Translations under genes and position numbers: made by a program
Assembly (NCBI GenBank): GCA_020721605.1
Contig: DYML01000003.1
Coordinates: forward strand, 1-48,388
DNA length: 48,388 nt
Origin: Anaerolinea thermophila
Lineage (GTDB): Bacteria > Chloroflexota > Anaerolineae > Anaerolineales > Villigracilaceae
Direction: 5' to 3'
The notes under the pieces: model-generated
What the model saw: the letters and a program-made list of their open reading frames with translations, nothing else
Told to the model about the DNA's origin: nothing
The model's database searches: none
Shown: in pieces, positions 34,033 through 42,573 of the stretch
How the letters are laid out: each line of letters begins with the position of its first letter
Numbering within the stretch: the stretch's first letter is position 1

Positions 34033-36264
34033 ATGATGAACCATCAACCTTCCGCCCCCGAAACGCAAGAAGCCAAATTATTTGAAGTGCTGGCAAGCCT
34101 CAACCAAATTAGCCACGCCATTAATCACATTGGGGCGGGTGATGCAACCAACAGCGGCGTCAGTTTGCAGTTAATTGTAGAGAGCGCCATTCGAGTCGTA
34201 CCTGGCTCCTCGGCTGTGATTCACACCTACGACCAACCCAGCGGCAGGTTTGAAACTGCGTCGCGGGTTTCTGCCCAGGCGGAAGGTCACGCCCTATCCA
34301 CTCACCCCGCCTACTCCGATGATGCCCCGCGACCCAATGGGATTGGCATTCGCACCATTCAACGCAGATACAGCTACGAAGAACACGACCTTGAAGTACA
34401 CCCCTACCATGCCGACTTGGGCGTAAAAGAAGTTGGCTGTTTTCCATTGGTGGTTGCCAAACAAACGGTTGGAATTTTATATATCTATTTATATGAAAAA
34501 AGAGAATTTACAAAACTTGAACAATTAATGCTGGATCATTTTGTCAATCAGGCGGCAATGGCAATTTACCATGCGCGGCGGCTGACAGGCGTTCACCGTG
34601 ACCTGGCGCGCAAGGAAGATGAACTCAACCGCCTGCATCGCGCCGGATTAATTATCTCTTCACGCTTGCGGCTAAAAGAAACGCTTGAATCCATTTTGCA
34701 ATTGGCGCTGGAAGTCACCAACGCCCACTATGGAATTTTTCGCCTTTTGGACAAAAGCGGAGAATTTTTAATTACCAGCGCCGTAGGCGGCAATCAAATG
34801 AATCGCCCACTGGTCGAAAAAATCCCCTTAAATGGCAACAGTGTCATGGCGCATGTGGCGCGCACCAGACAGCCTGTGCTTATTTCTGACCTGAGAGCTG
34901 CGCCCTGGTCTCAAGTGTATTACCCGCTTGATTCAAATTTAAAAATGCTTGCCGAATTGGCAGTTCCACTCGTGAATGCCAGCGGAAGGCTGGAAGGCGT
35001 ACTAAATTTGGAAAGCCCCGAAGCCGAATCGTTTTCTGAAGATGACAGCCACATGCTGCAATCTCTGGCAACTTATGCCGTGACTGCCATTCAAGAAGTA
35101 AGGCTGCTAGACGCCTTGCAAGAAGTTGCGCGGCTGCTGCTCGCCGAACCACGCCAAAAAGTGTTCGACCATCTCACCGCAACCGCCAACGACCTGCTCA
35201 ACACATCCTCCAGCATGATCTGGCTTGCCTCAGATAATCAAATCGTATTAACCGCATCAAACGGCAGCCTAAATTACGCAACCCTCATGGCGCGCCCGCA
35301 AGGGTTGGTGGAATGCGCCATTGTGCAGAAAAAAAAGATTTCAAGCGAAGTAGACGAATCACAGAACGGCACACGCGCTTTGATTGTGCCTTTATTTATT
35401 GGGGAAGATGAACAGGCGTTGGGCGCGTTCAGCGTATGCAGTTTGGCGCCTAACACAGGTAGAATTGCCGAATCGGAATGGGACGAAAAAGTGCTAACCT
35501 GCCTGGCGCATTACGCCGTGCTGGCAATTCAAAACGAAGCGCGGCAAGAGGCGTTGCAATCCTCACAAGAGCAACATTGGACAGCCGAAACCTTTGCCGC
35601 AGTGGGAGATATTTCAGCCAATTTACTGCACAACATGAACAACAAAGTTGGCATCATTCCCGTGCGCATTCAAGCCATTCAAGATAAATACCCGCAATTA
35701 CTTGAAAGCGACCCCTATCTCAACAAAAGCCTGAAAGAAATTGAGCGCAGCGCCATGGAAGCCATGCAGATCGTGCAGGAAAATCTATCCCACCTGCGCC
35801 CAATTCACATGGAAAAAATTCACATCGCCGCCAGTGTCGCCGAAGCCCTCCACACCATGCAGATCTCGCCAAATATTCAAGTTGAAGTGGAAGGACTGGA
35901 GCAACTCCCGCTGATTGCAGCCAGCGGACACAGCCTTGCGCTGGTCTTTAAAAACTTAATCGAAAACGCAAACGCCGCCATGAACGGAAAAGGCGCCATA
36001 AAAATTCGGGGTCACGCCAGCGACAAATGGGTGCAAGTCTCCATCATGGATGACGGTCCCGGCATTCCGCCCGAATTACATCATCAAATTTTTGAATTGC
36101 ATTTCAGCGGGCGCGCAAACGCACACCCAGGCAAACTGGGGTTTGGGTTATGGTGGGTCAAAACACTTATGACACGCCTCGGCGGTTTGGCGCTGGTGGA
36201 AAGCGATGGTCAGCATGGCGCAACCTTTATACTGCGCCTGCCGCGAGCAGAGAAATCAACATGA
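34033..36264 (+). CDS. Soluble GAF-domain sensor histidine kinase
   Basis: 743 aa without membrane segments. Three GAF-like domains occupy about 45-190, 205-365 and 370-505 (for example IFRLLDKSGEFLITSAVG and IWLASDNQIVLTASNG). The transmitter part begins FAAVGDISANLLHNMNNKVG, where the His is the likely phosphoacceptor in an unusual H-box. It ends with the ATPase motifs NLIENANAAM (N), DDGPGIP (G1) and GFGLWWVKT (G2). The asparagine-rich HNMNN box differs from the usual HExxxP but occurs in other GAF kinases. ATG 34033 or 34036. The stop overlaps the response regulator start (ATGA), so the two form a coupled pair. Confidence 0.88.
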   Translation: MMNHQPSAPETQEAKLFEVLASLNQISHAINHIGAGDATNSGVSLQLIVESAIRVVPGSSAVIHTYDQPSGRFETASRVSAQAEGHALSTHPAYSDDAPRPNGIGIRTIQRRYSYEEHDLEVHPYHADLGVKEVGCFPLVVAKQTVGILYIYLYEKREFTKLEQLMLDHFVNQAAMAIYHARRLTGVHRDLARKEDELNRLHRAGLIISSRLRLKETLESILQLALEVTNAHYGIFRLLDKSGEFLITSAVGGNQMNRPLVEKIPLNGNSVMAHVARTRQPVLISDLRAAPWSQVYYPLDSNLKMLAELAVPLVNASGRLEGVLNLESPEAESFSEDDSHMLQSLATYAVTAIQEVRLLDALQEVARLLLAEPRQKVFDHLTATANDLLNTSSSMIWLASDNQIVLTASNGSLNYATLMARPQGLVECAIVQKKKISSEVDESQNGTRALIVPLFIGEDEQALGAFSVCSLAPNTGRIAESEWDEKVLTCLAHYAVLAIQNEARQEALQSSQEQHWTAETFAAVGDISANLLHNMNNKVGIIPVRIQAIQDKYPQLLESDPYLNKSLKEIERSAMEAMQIVQENLSHLRPIHMEKIHIAASVAEALHTMQISPNIQVEVEGLEQLPLIAASGHSLALVFKNLIENANAAMNGKGAIKIRGHASDKWVQVSIMDDGPGIPPELHHQIFELHFSGRANAHPGKLGFGLWWVKTLMTRLGGLALVESDGQHGATFILRLPRAEKST

Positions 36265-37340
36265 AAAAGCCCACCCTTCGCGCGCTCATCGTTGAAGACG
36301 ATCTATCCTGGCAGCAAATATTAAGTGAAATTCTGACGGACTGCGGATTGGAAGTGGATATTGCCAACAACGTAGACGAATCCGCCCGCCTGCTAAAAGC
36401 CCACCCGCACCGTCTGGCAGTGGTTGATCTTTCACTTTCACCCAACGACCACAACAACTACGACGGCTTGCGCGTGCTGGATTCTATCCGCCGCCTTGAC
36501 CCCAACTGTAAACCCATTCTTTTAACAGGTTTCGCAACTGTCGAACTGGCAGTCACCGCGCTAACAGATTACGGCGCATTTACTTTTTTACGCAAGGAAA
36601 GTTTTCATCGCAGTCAATTTCGAGACATCGTGTATCGCATACTGGTCAGCCCGCCGCATCTCGCCGCCGCGCTTCCTTCTGCCGAGCAAAAAAACTCTGC
36701 GCCTGCCGCAAAGAACCAGACAAACCCACAAAAAATTACCCAGGAAAAAGCGCTGGTTGTTGAAGATGACGCCGGCTGGAGAAGTATGCTTGAAGAACTT
36801 TTAAGCGATGCGGGCTTTCAAGTGCGCGCCTGCGCCAGTTTTGGCGATGCGCTTGGGTATCTTCGCCGTGAAAAAATTACGCTGGCGGTGCTAGACCTAT
36901 CCCTGCAAACATCTGTCGCCGCAGAAAAAAATACCGCCAACGACTTAAATTTGGAAGGCTACCGCCTGCTCAACACCACCCGTGCAGAAGGCATTGCATC
37001 CATTGTCGTCAGCGGAACCAGTGAGCCGGAAGAAATTCAATGGGTGTATTCAGAATATGCCATATCTGCCTACATTGAAAAGCAAACCTTCGACCGCGCC
37101 ACCTTTCGGCGCGTGGTCGAAGAGACCCGCCTCACCCGCAATGCAAAAAGTGAATTAAGCGCCCTGACAGACCGCGAGCGCGAAGTTCTCAATTTGCTGG
37201 CGCAAGGCTTAACCAACAAAGAAATTGCAGAAAAATTATTTATCACCACAAACACGGTCAAACGCCACTTGAAAGCCATTTTTGAAAAACTGGACGTACA
37301 CACCCGCTCTGCGGCAACCGCCAAAGTTGCCGCAGGCTAA
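36261..37340 (+). CDS. REC-REC-LuxR response regulator
   Basis: 359 aa; ATG 36261 overlaps the kinase TGA, so the long track start is discarded. REC1 (about 5-130): ALIVEDDLSWQQIL, phosphoacceptor in LAVVDLSLS, and ILLTGFA. REC2 (about 160-285): ALVVEDDAGWRSML, phosphoacceptor in LAVLDLSLQ, and SIVVSGTSE, with a lysine in SAYIEKQTF. The C-terminal LuxR/NarL helix-turn-helix (about 295-355) is LTDREREVLNLLAQGLTNKEIAEKLFITTNTVKRHLKAIFEKL. Two receivers in tandem before one DNA-binding domain is uncommon and may integrate two phosphorylation inputs. Targets are unknown. Confidence 0.9.
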   Translation: MKKPTLRALIVEDDLSWQQILSEILTDCGLEVDIANNVDESARLLKAHPHRLAVVDLSLSPNDHNNYDGLRVLDSIRRLDPNCKPILLTGFATVELAVTALTDYGAFTFLRKESFHRSQFRDIVYRILVSPPHLAAALPSAEQKNSAPAAKNQTNPQKITQEKALVVEDDAGWRSMLEELLSDAGFQVRACASFGDALGYLRREKITLAVLDLSLQTSVAAEKNTANDLNLEGYRLLNTTRAEGIASIVVSGTSEPEEIQWVYSEYAISAYIEKQTFDRATFRRVVEETRLTRNAKSELSALTDREREVLNLLAQGLTNKEIAEKLFITTNTVKRHLKAIFEKLDVHTRSAATAKVAAG

Positions 37341-37345
37341 CAAAA

Positions 37346-38629
37346 CTACCAGGTGCGAAACGCCTCAGCCGCCGCCGCAATGGTTTTGTCAATGATCGCA
37401 TTCGTGTGCATGGTGGAGATGAATCCTGATTCAAATTGTGACGGCGCAAGATATACGCCGTTCTCCAACATCTTCTGAAAGAATTTCCCAAACAGAATTT
37501 TATCTGCCACCTTGACCGTGTTCCAATCAACGGGCTTGGTCTCGCTGAAGAAGGTGGTGAACATGGTGCCGACCCGCGTTTGTTGGATTGGGATTCCAGC
37601 CCTGCTTGCAGCGGATGCAATGCCCGCCTCCAGCCGACCCGCAGCCTGATCCAGTTTCTCCCAGCAGTTTTCTTCCCGCAGCAGATTCAACGCCGCAATG
37701 CCCGCGCTCATCGCCAGCGGATTCCCCGCCAGAGTCCCCGCCTGATACATCGGACCAGACGGCGCGACCATCTGCATGATCTCGCGTTTGCCGCCATACG
37801 CGCCAACAGGCAGCCCGCCGCCGATGACTTTGCCCAACGTGGTCAAGTCAGGCTGGATATTGTAGAGCGCCTGCGCCCCGCCAAAGTGAACGCGGAAGCC
37901 CGTCATCACCTCGTCAAAAATCAAGACGCTCCCTGCACGGGAAGTGATTGCCCGCAGCCCTTCCAAAAAGCCTGGCAGCGGAGGCACAACGCCCATGTTA
38001 CCTGCCACAGGCTCCACGATGATTGCCGCAATTTGATCGGGATATTGTTTGAACAAAGCCTCAACTGAATCGAGGTTGTTGAAATCTGCCACCAGCGTAT
38101 CTTTGACCGTGTTGGCAGGCACGCCAGGCGAATCGGGCAAGCCCAGCGTTGCCACGCCTGAACCCGCCTGCACCAGCAGCAAATCTGCGTGACCGTGATA
38201 ACAGCCGTCAAACTTGATGATCTTGTCGCGTTTGGTGTAAGCCCGCGCCAGCCGCAGCGCCGACATGGTTGCCTCGGTTCCCGAATTGACAAAGCGAATC
38301 ATCTCGATGTTGGGCATAAAACTCATCACGCTTTTGGCGAGTTCCAATTCCAGCGGACTTGGCGCGCCGTAAGATGTTCCCCTGGTCGCCGCCTGTTGAA
38401 TTGCCGCCACCACTTTTGGGTGAGCATGTCCTGTGACCAGCGGTCCCCACGACAAAACATAATCAATGTAGCGGTTGCCATCCACGTCGAAGAGATACGC
38501 CCCTTCGCCGCGCTCGATGAAGAGCGGTTGTCCGCCCACAGCGCGGAAGGCGCGCACGGGCGAGTTCACGCCGCCAGGGAATAAGGTTTGCGCTTCGGTA
38601 AATAATTTGATCGAGTTGGTGATACTCAT
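37346..38629 (-). CDS. hemL: Glutamate-1-semialdehyde 2,1-aminomutase
   Basis: 427 aa, PLP enzyme that converts glutamate-1-semialdehyde to 5-aminolevulinate, the second step of the C5 pathway. Start ATG 38629 has GGAGG 4-5 nt upstream. The first 55 residues of the track ORF are translated palindromic repeat and are excluded. Motifs: FPGGVNSPVRAF, GPLVTGHAHPKVV, IRFVNSGTEATMSALRLAR, FDGCYHGHAD, LIFDEVMTGFRV, and LTTLGKVIGGGLPVGAYGG with the Schiff-base lysine. Last gene of the hem operon, convergent with the response regulator gene 5 bp away. Confidence 0.96.
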   Translation of the reverse strand: MSITNSIKLFTEAQTLFPGGVNSPVRAFRAVGGQPLFIERGEGAYLFDVDGNRYIDYVLSWGPLVTGHAHPKVVAAIQQAATRGTSYGAPSPLELELAKSVMSFMPNIEMIRFVNSGTEATMSALRLARAYTKRDKIIKFDGCYHGHADLLLVQAGSGVATLGLPDSPGVPANTVKDTLVADFNNLDSVEALFKQYPDQIAAIIVEPVAGNMGVVPPLPGFLEGLRAITSRAGSVLIFDEVMTGFRVHFGGAQALYNIQPDLTTLGKVIGGGLPVGAYGGKREIMQMVAPSGPMYQAGTLAGNPLAMSAGIAALNLLREENCWEKLDQAAGRLEAGIASAASRAGIPIQQTRVGTMFTTFFSETKPVDWNTVKVADKILFGKFFQKMLENGVYLAPSQFESGFISTMHTNAIIDKTIAAAAEAFRTW

Positions 38630-38645
38630 GTTGCCTCCAAAAGAT

Positions 38646-38713
38646 TTCACCACAAAGGGACAAAGGGTCACAAAGGGTTTAACTTTGTGTTCCTTCGTGT
38701 ACTTCGTGGTGAA
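38646..38713. repeat. Palindromic CACAAAGG repeat at hemG end
   Basis: TTCACCACAAAGGGACAAAG... pairs with ...CCTTCGTGTACTTCGTGGTGAA as an imperfect palindrome related to the core of the dispersed repeat, but without its flanking modules. It contains the hemG stop codon and supplies the last ten residues of HemG (HHEVHEGTQS). It lies in the hemG-hemL gap. Confidence 0.75.
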
Positions 38714-40127
38714 TAATTTTCTCCACAGCCAGTTCGCCCGAATGAATGCAGTCGGGGATTCCAATGCCGCGATAGCCGTTGCCAGCCAGCGCAATCCCAG
38801 GCAGGGTTTCCAATGCGGCGTCCATTCGTTTGAGAATTTCAGGATGACCGAGATTGTATTGCGGCATGGCGTTTTCCCACATAAAGACGCGCGAGAGCAG
38901 CGGCTCGGCGGTGACTCCCAAAGTTAGATTCAACTCTTCTTTGGCGAGTTCCAGCAGGTCATTTTCATTCCAGGGGATGTCCTGCCCTGCCCTGCCGACA
39001 AAGACGCGAATCAGGGCGTAGCCTTCGGGGGCGCGGTGCGGAAACTTGGTCGAAGTCCAGGTGCAGGCGAGAGCTTTGCGTCCCTCGCGGCGCGGGATGA
39101 CGTAGCCGTAGCCGTCCAATTTTCGCGGCACATCACTCTCGCGGTACGCAAGCGAGACGGTGGCGGTTGAGGCGTAGGGAATGCTTTTTAGATCAGAACC
39201 AAGCGTCGGGTGGAGCGAAGCGAGCAGTGACCCGCTGACAGGTGCGGGAGAAGCTAGGATGACAGAATCAGACTCAAGGCTTGAACCATCTTCCAATTCC
39301 ACTTTATAAGTTGAAGGTTGAAGGTCAAAGGTCGAAGGTCGCGTGATGCGTGTTGCGCGTGTGTTGAGTCTCAAATCAACGCCGCTTGACTTTAGACTTT
39401 CGACCAATGCCTCGACCATTTCCGCGAGACCTGTGGTGGGGGTGAGAAATGCCGAGCGCGAACCTTGCACCGTTTTGCCGCCAGACTGCGCCCGCATTTG
39501 GAGCGCCCCGCGTGCCAGCGAACCGTATTTGATTTCGAGGTCGCGCAGATAGGGGAAGGTGGACGCGAGGGAGAGTTGATCGCCGTCGCCCGCGTAGATG
39601 CCCGACATGAGCGGCTCGATCAAATTCTCGTACGCTTCGCGCCCAAGCCGACGGCTGACAAATGCGCCGAGAGATTCGTCGCCGTTGAGGGCGTGCGGCG
39701 GGATGATGAAGTCGAGTCCCATGCGGGCTTTACCAAACCATGAAACCAGTTGCGAGCGCAAGACGGCTGGCACGTTGGTGGGGATCATCATGGCGAGTCC
39801 ATCGGGCAGGGGCAGCAGGCGATTTTTGTTGAGGACGTAGGTATTTTTTTTATTCGGATTCGTGCCATGCAATCGCTCGCCCAAACCGAGTTCCTTGCAG
39901 AGCGCCACGCCCCAGGGCTTGGTGGCAAGGAAGGTGTCGGGTCCGCCTTCGATGATAAATTGACCGTCTTCAAAGGTTGCGCGGTCGGTGGTGATTTTTC
40001 CGCCCCAGCGCGAATCCGATTCGAGCAGGGTGATTTCCAGGGGTTGAAGGTTGAAGGTTGAACGTCGAGCGGCGTAATATGCGGCTGAGAGTCCAGCAAT
40101 GCCGCCGCCGATGATGGTTAGTTTCAT
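38679..40127 (-). CDS. hemG: Protoporphyrinogen/coproporphyrinogen oxidase (HemY/HemG type)
   Basis: 482 aa FAD enzyme that oxidises protoporphyrinogen IX or coproporphyrinogen III to the porphyrin. Start ATG 40127 (MKLTIIGGGIAGLSAAYYAA, FAD dinucleotide-binding motif). The 63 residues before it in the track are translated repeat. Other motifs: GGKITTDRATFEDGQFIIEGGPDTFLATKPWG, GIYAGDGDQLSLASTFPYL, and the C-terminal FAD site NGYRGIGIPDCIHSGELA. No strong Shine-Dalgarno is visible. Two heptamer tracts are embedded in frame (RRSTFNLQPLEI and RPSTFDLQPSTY), and the C-terminus is repeat derived, so protein length varies by repeats. Symbol hemY would equally fit by homology. Confidence 0.93.
   Translation of the reverse strand: MKLTIIGGGIAGLSAAYYAARRSTFNLQPLEITLLESDSRWGGKITTDRATFEDGQFIIEGGPDTFLATKPWGVALCKELGLGERLHGTNPNKKNTYVLNKNRLLPLPDGLAMMIPTNVPAVLRSQLVSWFGKARMGLDFIIPPHALNGDESLGAFVSRRLGREAYENLIEPLMSGIYAGDGDQLSLASTFPYLRDLEIKYGSLARGALQMRAQSGGKTVQGSRSAFLTPTTGLAEMVEALVESLKSSGVDLRLNTRATRITRPSTFDLQPSTYKVELEDGSSLESDSVILASPAPVSGSLLASLHPTLGSDLKSIPYASTATVSLAYRESDVPRKLDGYGYVIPRREGRKALACTWTSTKFPHRAPEGYALIRVFVGRAGQDIPWNENDLLELAKEELNLTLGVTAEPLLSRVFMWENAMPQYNLGHPEILKRMDAALETLPGIALAGNGYRGIGIPDCIHSGELAVEKIIHHEVHEGTQS
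39311..39338. repeat. Heptamer tract in hemG (TTGAAGG x4)
   Basis: Four units (TTGAAGG, TTGAAGG, TCAAAGG, TCGAAGG) in the coding sequence, translated on the minus strand as PSTFDLQPST. Confidence 0.75.
40044..40071. repeat. Heptamer tract in hemG (TTGAAGG-type x4)
   Basis: TTGAAGG, TTGAAGG, TTGAACG, TCGAGCG near the 5' end of hemG, translated as RRSTFNLQP, between the FAD-binding helix and the strand ending LLES. Confidence 0.7.
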
Positions 40128-40140
40128 AGTCAAGTTTTTA

Positions 40141-40294
40141 CCTAACTCGGACAAGCCGAAACAAAAAATGGATTTAACCACAAAGGTAACGAAGGTACAC
40201 AGGAAAACCTTAAAAACCTTCGTGGCACTTTGTGACCCTTTGTGGTTCAAAAATTCTTGTCGCTGCGCGAAAAGCAAGCATTTAACTTCCAAGT
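40141..40294. repeat. Dispersed palindromic repeat, copy B (about 154 bp)
   Basis: Same modules and order as 3280-3429: CTAACTCGGACAAGCCGAAA, a palindrome from AACCACAAAGG to CCTTTGTGGTT, AAAAATTCTTGT, then AAGCAAGCATTTAACTTC. It fills nearly the whole gap between the hemE stop (40297) and the hemG start (40127), so it is transcribed as an intercistronic hairpin. Confidence 0.85.
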
Positions 40295-40296
40295 TT

Positions 40297-41361
40297 TTAA
40301 TTACCTTGATATTCATGCACCATATCCACCACCGCTTTCACCGTATCCACAGGCGTGTTTTGCAAAATGCCATGCCCGAGGTTGAAGATGTGACCAGGCT
40401 TGCCGTTGGCGCGGCGCAAAATATCATGCGTATATTTTTTGATTTCAGGCAGAGGCGCGAAGAGCAGGGCGGGGTCGAGGTTGCCCTGCACGGAGACATC
40501 GCCGCCGAGGATTTTCCAGCCATCATCGAGCGGAATGCGCCAGTCGAGTCCGATCACGTCGCTGCCCGCTTGCTTCATCAGAGGCAAAAGGGTGGTGGTG
40601 TTCGTGCCAAAATGGATGACGGGGACTTGCTCCGCTTTGGCGGCTTGAATAATTTTTTGCGAATACGGCAGGACGAAATTTTGATAATCCTGCGGACTGA
40701 GTGCGCCGACCCACGAGTCGAAGACTTGCACGGCTTGCGCACCCGCGCGGATCTGCGCCACGAGATAATCGGTCAGCACGACGGACAATTTTTCCATCAG
40801 TGCGTGCCAGGTTTGCGGGTCGGAATACATCATCGTTTTTGTCTTCAAAAATTCGCGTGACGATCCGCCTTCGATCATGTAGGATGCGACCGTGAACGGT
40901 GCGCCGCAAAAACCGATCAGCGGGATGTCTTTCAACTCGCCGCGCAAAATTTTGATGGCGTCCATCACGTAGCCCAAATCGGTTTCGGGATTCACAGGTC
41001 GCAGATTTTTCACATCCGCCAGCGTGCGGACAGGGTTCTGCAAAATGGGACCTTCGCCTTTGGCAAATTCCAAACCCACACCCAGCGGAATGGCGGGCAG
41101 CAGAATATCGGCGAAGAGAATCGCCGCATCCACGCCCAGCGCGCGCACGGGTTGAAGCGTCACTTCGGCGGCAATTTCGGGATGATGGCAAATTTCGATC
41201 AGAGAATATTTCTCGCGGATGGCGCGATACTCTGGCATGTAGCGTCCCGCCTGACGCATGAACCAAACGGGGGTGATGTCGGTGGGAAGTCGGCGGCAGG
41301 CGCGGAGGAAGGGAGCAGTGATCAGTGATGAGTGATCAGTTATCAGTGTGGATGGTTGCAT
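40297..41361 (-). CDS. hemE: Uroporphyrinogen decarboxylase
   Basis: 354 aa. Decarboxylates the four acetate side chains of uroporphyrinogen III to give coproporphyrinogen III. Motifs: FLRACRRLPTDITPVWFMRQAGRYMPEYRAIR (the PVWxMRQAGRY signature), ILFADILLP with the conserved Asp, GFCGAPFTVASYMIEGG, VFDSWVGALSP and GLDWRIPLDDGW, with the GHIFNLGHGI motif at the end. Start ATG 41361 has AGGAAA about 9 nt upstream. Residues 4-17 (STLITDHSSLITAP) are encoded by a heptamer tract and precede the conserved region, so the natural N-terminus has been extended by repeats. Confidence 0.96.
   Translation of the reverse strand: MQPSTLITDHSSLITAPFLRACRRLPTDITPVWFMRQAGRYMPEYRAIREKYSLIEICHHPEIAAEVTLQPVRALGVDAAILFADILLPAIPLGVGLEFAKGEGPILQNPVRTLADVKNLRPVNPETDLGYVMDAIKILRGELKDIPLIGFCGAPFTVASYMIEGGSSREFLKTKTMMYSDPQTWHALMEKLSVVLTDYLVAQIRAGAQAVQVFDSWVGALSPQDYQNFVLPYSQKIIQAAKAEQVPVIHFGTNTTTLLPLMKQAGSDVIGLDWRIPLDDGWKILGGDVSVQGNLDPALLFAPLPEIKKYTHDILRRANGKPGHIFNLGHGILQNTPVDTVKAVVDMVHEYQGN
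41316..41350. repeat. Heptamer tract (CAGTGAT x5) encoding HemE N-terminus
   Basis: CAGTGAT, CAGTGAT, GAGTGAT, CAGTTAT, CAGTGTG, read in frame on the minus strand as HemE residues about 4-15. Confidence 0.85.
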
Positions 41362-41372
41362 GGTCTGATTTC

Positions 41373-41407
41373 CTGATCACTGATTACTGGTGACTGATGA
41401 CTGATTA
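41373..41407. repeat. Heptamer tract (CTGATNA x5) encoding radical SAM C-terminus
   Basis: CTGATCA, CTGATTA, CTGGTGA, CTGATGA, CTGATTA. On the minus strand it encodes the tail NQSSVTSNQ and the stop codon of the radical SAM protein. It is inverted relative to the neighbouring CAGTGAT tract, 22 bp away, and the hemE ribosome site lies between them. Confidence 0.85.
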
Positions 41408-42543
41408 CCACTGACCAACACACACGCAGGGTCACTTTCCAAATAATCGCCTGTAATGCCATACGCGCGTCCGCGCTGACCGCCGCACACATCGCGGTAT
41501 TCGCAGGTTCCGCACACGCCTTTGAGTTTTTCAGGATCACGCAAGTCTTTGAAAATTTGCGCGTTGCGATAGACATCCACAATGTCATTGTCACGCGCCA
41601 TGCCCGCTGTGATGGGAAGAAATCCGCTGGGCTGAATTTCGCCGATGTGCGAGATGAACAAAAACCCGTTGCCGTCGTTCACGCCTTTGGTAGGGCGGTG
41701 AAGTCCGTCCGCGTATTGAAAGCCCGCGCTTTGAAAAGAAACGGGCTTGCCGTCATTTTGCGCGCGCTTGCGTTCGATTGCCACGCGGCGATACATCGGC
41801 GCGGCAGTGGACTTAATATCAAAGGGCGCATTTTGCGAAAGGTCGTACAACCAGTTGAAAACTTTCTCGTGCTGTTCCGCCGAGATCATTTGCTCCGCCA
41901 TTGCCCGCCCAGTGGGCACAAGGAAAAAGACCGACCACTGCACCGCGCCGACTTCCTGAATGAACGGAACCATCTCGTGCAAAATATCCACGTTGTGTTT
42001 GGCGACTGTCGTATTGACTTGCACGCTCAACCCCGCCTCATGTGCGCGGCGCAGAATATCCATTGTCCGCTGCCACGAACCTTTGACCTGACGAAAATCA
42101 TCGTGGATTTGCGCGCGCGGGGCGTCGAGTGAAAGCGCCACACGCAGAATGCCTGCCTCCCGCGCCTGTTCGAGTCTTTCCTTTGTAGGCAGCGCGGTGG
42201 CTGTCGGCGTGAGCGAGCAGCGCAAACCGCGCTGGGTGGCGTAGGCAATCAACTCAATCAGGTCGGGGCGCATCATCGGGTCGCCGCCTGTAAAAATCAA
42301 AATGGGATGATTGCCAAACGCGGCGAGTCTTTCGATCAAGGCTTTGGCTTCATCTGTCGAAAGTTCGCGCGGATCGCGCTGGTGCTGCGCGTCTGCGCGG
42401 CAGTGGACACAGGCATAGGCGCAGGCGCGGGTCACTTCCCAGGCAATCGTAAAAGGCGCCTGGTCAAAATCCGCATGAATCATGCGCTCGTTATTTGCAC
42501 TGCGTTCAGCCGCAGCGCGCGGGGCAAGGATTTCTAAAGTCAT
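41377..42543 (-). CDS. Radical SAM/SPASM protein of the hem operon (AhbD/NirJ-like)
   Basis: 388 aa. Start ATG 42543 has AAGGAAAA upstream; the 19 extra residues in the track are repeat. The radical SAM motif is CAYACVHC (WEVTRACAYACVHCRADA), followed by ILIFTGGDPMMRPDL and LSLDAPRAQIHD. The C-terminal SPASM-type region has CGTCEYRDVCGG and a further Cys in ESDPACVLV for auxiliary clusters. Relatives include AhbD (Fe-coproporphyrin III decarboxylase) and NirJ (heme d1), but also peptide-modifying enzymes. Its place between hemB and hemE suggests tetrapyrrole chemistry. Whether it replaces a missing decarboxylation step is inference. Confidence 0.85.
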   Translation of the reverse strand: MTLEILAPRAAAERSANNERMIHADFDQAPFTIAWEVTRACAYACVHCRADAQHQRDPRELSTDEAKALIERLAAFGNHPILIFTGGDPMMRPDLIELIAYATQRGLRCSLTPTATALPTKERLEQAREAGILRVALSLDAPRAQIHDDFRQVKGSWQRTMDILRRAHEAGLSVQVNTTVAKHNVDILHEMVPFIQEVGAVQWSVFFLVPTGRAMAEQMISAEQHEKVFNWLYDLSQNAPFDIKSTAAPMYRRVAIERKRAQNDGKPVSFQSAGFQYADGLHRPTKGVNDGNGFLFISHIGEIQPSGFLPITAGMARDNDIVDVYRNAQIFKDLRDPEKLKGVCGTCEYRDVCGGQRGRAYGITGDYLESDPACVLVSGNQSSVTSNQ

Positions 42544-42573
42544 GTTTATTTTCCTTGTTGAAAATCGGTAATT

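Noticed and set aside
38630-38794. 55-residue extension of HemL
   Set aside because: Translation of the CACAAAGG palindrome and HemG 3' end; true start has GGAGG.
40128-40316. 63-residue N-terminal extension of HemG
   Set aside because: It is translation of the dispersed palindromic repeat and the HemE end; the FAD motif begins at ATG 40127.
40523-41266. 247-aa ORF overlapping hemE in another frame
   Set aside because: Shadow frame in GC-rich coding sequence; arginine-rich composition and no domain.
41316-41407. CRISPR-like array
   Set aside because: Units are contiguous heptamers without spacers, so this is a tandem repeat, not CRISPR.
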